A stretch of DNA of 64,000 nucleotides from Porphyromonadaceae bacterium UBA4262 (lineage in GTDB: Bacteria; Bacteroidota; Bacteroidia; Bacteroidales; Muribaculaceae), in assembly GCA_002396085.1 (NCBI GenBank), contig DGWI01000002.1, positions 37,389-101,388 of the forward strand, read 5' to 3'. A program made the position numbers and the translations under genes. The notes beneath the pieces are model-generated. The model saw nothing but the letters and a program-made list of their open reading frames with translations, was not told the DNA's origin and did no database searches. Shown piece by piece: positions 61,268 through 64,000 of this stretch (positions are counted from its first letter, which is position 1; each line of letters begins with the position of its first letter).

Positions 61268-63847
61268 ATGAACAGTGATCGAATCTTTGAGATCAACATC
61301 GAGAACGAGATGCGCTCTAGTTACATCGACTACTCGATGTCGGTCATCGTGTCGAGAGCACTGCCCGATGTGCGTGACGGATTCAAGCCCGTCCACCGTC
61401 GTGTGCTCTACGGCATGGCAAAACTGAGGAACTTCTCCAACGCACCCTACAAGAAGTCGGCGCGTATCGTGGGTGATGTCCTTGGTAAGTATCATCCCCA
61501 TGGCGACTCGTCGGTCTACCTGGCCATGGTGCGCTTGGCACAAGACTGGGCCATGCGTTATCCGCTGGTTGACGGACAAGGTAACTTCGGCTCGGTCGAT
61601 GGCGACAGCCCCGCTGCCATGCGTTACACCGAGGCGCGACTTGACAAGATGGGCGAACTCATGATGGACAACCTCGATGAGGACACCGTCGACTTTATCC
61701 CCAACTTTGATGCCACACTCTCTGAGCCTACCGTGCTGCCAACACGATTCCCCAATCTGCTGGTCAATGGCGCGTCGGGCATTGCTGTGGGTATGGCCAC
61801 CAACATGGCTCCCCACAACATGGGCGAGTGCATTGATGCATGCATCGCATTGCTCGAGAACCCCGAGATGGAGATCAGCGACCTCATGCAGTACATCAAG
61901 GCACCCGATTTCCCCACCGGTGGCATCATCTATGGCATGCAGGGCGTGCGCGAGGCCTTCGAGACTGGACGCGGGCGCATCATCATCCGTGCCAAGTATG
62001 AAATTGAGACCGAGGCCAACCACGAGCGCATCGTGGTGACCGAGATTCCCTATAATGTCAACAAGCGCGAACTCATCGAGAACATTGCGCGACTGGTCGA
62101 GGAGAAGAAGATCGAGGGCATCGCCGACATCAACGATGAGAGCGACCGTCACGGCATGCGCATCGTCATCGATGTCAAGAAAGATCACAATGCCAATGTG
62201 CTGATGAACAAGTTGTTCAAGCTCACGCAGATGCAGTACAGCTTCAGCGTCAACAACGTGTGCATTGTCGACGGGCATCCGCAGACGGTCAACCTCAAGC
62301 AGTTGCTGCAATACTTCCTTGAGCACCGCCACGATGTGGTGATCAGACGCACCAAGTTCCAACTCAAGAAGGCCGAGGAACGCGCACACATCGTGCGGGG
62401 CCTTATCATCGCCAGCGACAACATCGACGAGGTGGTGGCCATCATCCGCTCGAGCAAGACCACCGAGGAGGCCTGCCAGCGCTTGAGCGAGCGCTTTGGT
62501 CTCGATGATCTGCAGACGCGTGCCATCGTCGAGATGCGCTTGCGTCAACTCACCAATCTGGAGCAGAATAAACTGCACGACGAGTTGGAAGAACTTGAGA
62601 AGACCATTGCTTATCTCAATAGCATCCTCAATGACCCGGCAGTGTGCCGCAAGGTCATCGAGGACGAACTCCTTGAGGTCAAGGAGAAGTTTGGCGACGA
62701 GCGTCGCACCGAGATTTGTCCCGATGAGGGCGAGATGAATGCCGAGGACTTCTATAGTGATGACCCGATGATTATCACGATCTCGCACTTTGGCTACATC
62801 AAGCGCACCCCGCTCAAGGAATACCGCGCACAAGCCCGCGGCGGTGTGGGGTCTAAGGGCAGCGACACACGCGATGAGGACTTCATCGAGTATGTCTACG
62901 AGGCGACCAACCACAATTATATGCTCTTCTTCACGGCACTGGGACGCTGCTACTGGCTGCGTGTATTCCAGATTCCCGAGATGGGCAAGAACAGCAAGGG
63001 ACGCGCCATCCAGAATCTGCTCAACCTGGGTCCCGAGAACCGCATCTTTGCCTTTGTTCGTGCTACGGCGCTCACCGATCCCGAGTACAACAAGTCGCAC
63101 TTCATCATGTTTGCCACCAAGCGTGGCGTGGTCAAGCGCACATGCTTGAGCGAGTACTCGCGTCCGCGATTCAACGGCGTGCGTGCCATTAACATCAACG
63201 ACGATGACCAACTCGTGGGTGCTGTGCTCACCGAGGGCGACAGCGAGATCATACTGGCCAACCGCAATGGCCGTGCCATCCGCTTCAACGAGAACAAGGT
63301 GCGCATCATGGGACGCACGGCTACTGGTGTGCGTGGCATGACACTCGACGGCGATGATGACGAGGTCATCGGCATGATCTGCATGAAGGCCAGCAAGAAC
63401 GACGACGTGCTTGTGGTCTCGGAGCAGGGTATGGGCAAGCGCAGCAGTCTTGAGGATTACCGGGTCACCAACCGTGGGGCCAAGGGTGTTAAAACTATTA
63501 ACATTACCGAGAAGACTGGCAAGTTAATTGCAATAAGGAATGTGAACGATGACAACGACCTGGTCATCATCAACAAGAGTGGCATCACCATCCGACTCAA
63601 GGTGAAGAGCCTGCGAGTCATGGGACGCGCCACACAGGGGGTGAGACTCATCAACCTCGAGAAGAAGAACGACCAGATTGCATCGGTCTGCAAGGTAGAT
63701 ACCGAGCCCGAGAGCACCGACGAGGAAAGCGTGATGCAGGCATTTGCCCAGGATGTCACCGAACAAGTCGTTGAAGTTGAAGGCGAGGACACGTTGAACA
63801 TAAATGATGACAATCCTCAAGTTGAGGAAGAGAATAATAACGAATAA
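61268..63847 (+). CDS. gyrA: DNA gyrase subunit A
   Basis: An 859-residue type II topoisomerase subunit that cleaves and passes DNA. SYIDYSMSVIVSRALPDVRDG opens it; the catalytic Tyr is Y120 in MRYTEARL. The C-terminal beta-pinwheel has the GyrA box as QARGGVGSKG, which distinguishes gyrase A from ParC, and repeated strands such as GRAIRFNENKVRIMGRTATG. The tail is acidic. It starts at ATG 61268. The substitution-prone quinolone region reads HPHGDSSVYLAMVRLAQDW, with Ser at the usual resistance position, so it looks wild type. Confidence 0.96.
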   Translation: MNSDRIFEINIENEMRSSYIDYSMSVIVSRALPDVRDGFKPVHRRVLYGMAKLRNFSNAPYKKSARIVGDVLGKYHPHGDSSVYLAMVRLAQDWAMRYPLVDGQGNFGSVDGDSPAAMRYTEARLDKMGELMMDNLDEDTVDFIPNFDATLSEPTVLPTRFPNLLVNGASGIAVGMATNMAPHNMGECIDACIALLENPEMEISDLMQYIKAPDFPTGGIIYGMQGVREAFETGRGRIIIRAKYEIETEANHERIVVTEIPYNVNKRELIENIARLVEEKKIEGIADINDESDRHGMRIVIDVKKDHNANVLMNKLFKLTQMQYSFSVNNVCIVDGHPQTVNLKQLLQYFLEHRHDVVIRRTKFQLKKAEERAHIVRGLIIASDNIDEVVAIIRSSKTTEEACQRLSERFGLDDLQTRAIVEMRLRQLTNLEQNKLHDELEELEKTIAYLNSILNDPAVCRKVIEDELLEVKEKFGDERRTEICPDEGEMNAEDFYSDDPMIITISHFGYIKRTPLKEYRAQARGGVGSKGSDTRDEDFIEYVYEATNHNYMLFFTALGRCYWLRVFQIPEMGKNSKGRAIQNLLNLGPENRIFAFVRATALTDPEYNKSHFIMFATKRGVVKRTCLSEYSRPRFNGVRAININDDDQLVGAVLTEGDSEIILANRNGRAIRFNENKVRIMGRTATGVRGMTLDGDDDEVIGMICMKASKNDDVLVVSEQGMGKRSSLEDYRVTNRGAKGVKTINITEKTGKLIAIRNVNDDNDLVIINKSGITIRLKVKSLRVMGRATQGVRLINLEKKNDQIASVCKVDTEPESTDEESVMQAFAQDVTEQVVEVEGEDTLNINDDNPQVEEENNNE

Positions 63848-63874
63848 TAATTTTTAACCTAAATTGATAATAAA

Positions 63875-64000
63875 ATGAAAAAATTCTTTCTTTTACTCGC
63901 TGGAGTCACCATGGTGGCATCGAGCGCAATGGCTCAGATGAGCTTGGTTAAGGAAGCAGAAAAGGTGGTTGGTTCGAACAATCCTGCCGAACTGGCTGCT
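63875..64000 (+). CDS. Exported protein, N-terminal part (3' end outside window)
   Basis: The first 42 codons from ATG 63875, 27 bases after gyrA. MKKFFLLLAGVTMVASSAMAQ is a signal peptide with cleavage after AMA; the mature start MSLVKEAEKVVGSNNPAELAA is helical and similar to the first repeat of TPR proteins that often follow gyrA in Bacteroidales. The family cannot be settled from this fragment. Confidence 0.75.
   Translation, partial: MKKFFLLLAGVTMVASSAMAQMSLVKEAEKVVGSNNPAELAA

Noticed and set aside
61265..63211. 648-codon minus-strand open frame opposite gyrA
   Set aside because: It is fully antisense to gyrA with no recognisable domain; a shadow frame.

Overview
The window reads as chromosome of a Bacteroidales bacterium (phylum Bacteroidota). 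The evidence is a tmRNA whose tag reads GENNYALAA, repeated -7 promoter boxes of the form TAnnTTTG (sometimes with TTTG 19-20 bases upstream), a type III glutamine synthetase (GlnN), a gliding/T9SS type B C-terminal domain, a dipeptidyl peptidase IV, and TonB-dependent receptors paired with lipoproteins. A family within Bacteroidales (for example Muribaculaceae or Prevotellaceae) cannot be fixed from sequence alone. I see no rRNA, tRNA, CRISPR array, prophage or insertion sequence.

Layout. 1-9.7 kb: the tail of an acyl-CoA dehydrogenase; a YbjN-like protein downstream of a protein kinase-AAA+ ATPase fusion; divergently a TPR/OB-like protein, a PIG-L deacetylase, DPP IV, a 60-residue Cys protein, MiaA and a lipoprotein. 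9.8-17.2 kb: the elongasome cluster purH-mreB-mreC-mreD-mrdA-rodA on the minus strand. 17.5-23.8 kb: an esterase, a PaaI-type thioesterase, a YitT membrane protein and purL. 24-29.3 kb: a T9SS type B cargo protein, a lytic transglycosylase and uvrA. 29.3-30.6 kb: a long AT-rich stretch without genes, ending at an HTH regulator. 31.2-37.6 kb: glnN, an unknown exported protein, an EamA transporter, and an overlapping TIGR04076/DUF3667 pair. 37.8-38.2 kb: ssrA (tmRNA).

38.4-60.8 kb is a large cobamide (vitamin B12) region in three transcription blocks. (1) Plus strand: cbiA, a PduO-type adenosyltransferase, cobyric acid synthase, an L-threonine-phosphate decarboxylase-like enzyme and cbiB. (2) Minus strand: cobS-cobC-cobU-cobT (nucleotide loop assembly), divergent from a BtuF-like lipoprotein and BtuC-like permease. 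(3) Minus strand from a cobalamin riboswitch: TonB receptor, lipoprotein CbiK cobaltochelatase, second TonB receptor, then four fusion proteins carrying eight corrin-ring functions (CobJ-CbiC, CbiE-CbiT, CbiG-CbiF, CbiJ-CbiD). This is the early-cobalt (anaerobic) route. Not in the window are precorrin-2/cobalt-factor II C20-methyltransferase (cbiL), uroporphyrinogen/siroheme genes and the transporter ATPase (btuD). The window ends with gyrA and the start of an exported protein.

The most interesting signals are a probably surface-exposed lipoprotein cobaltochelatase set between two TonB receptors under B12 riboswitch control; intergenic tracts with a strict 7-base period but varying sequence, some running across stop and start codons; a 20-base CTAG-rich element present twice; the kinase-AAA+/YbjN pair; and a strong hairpin in the glnN leader. 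Many long antisense ORFs are shadows of real genes and were left out.
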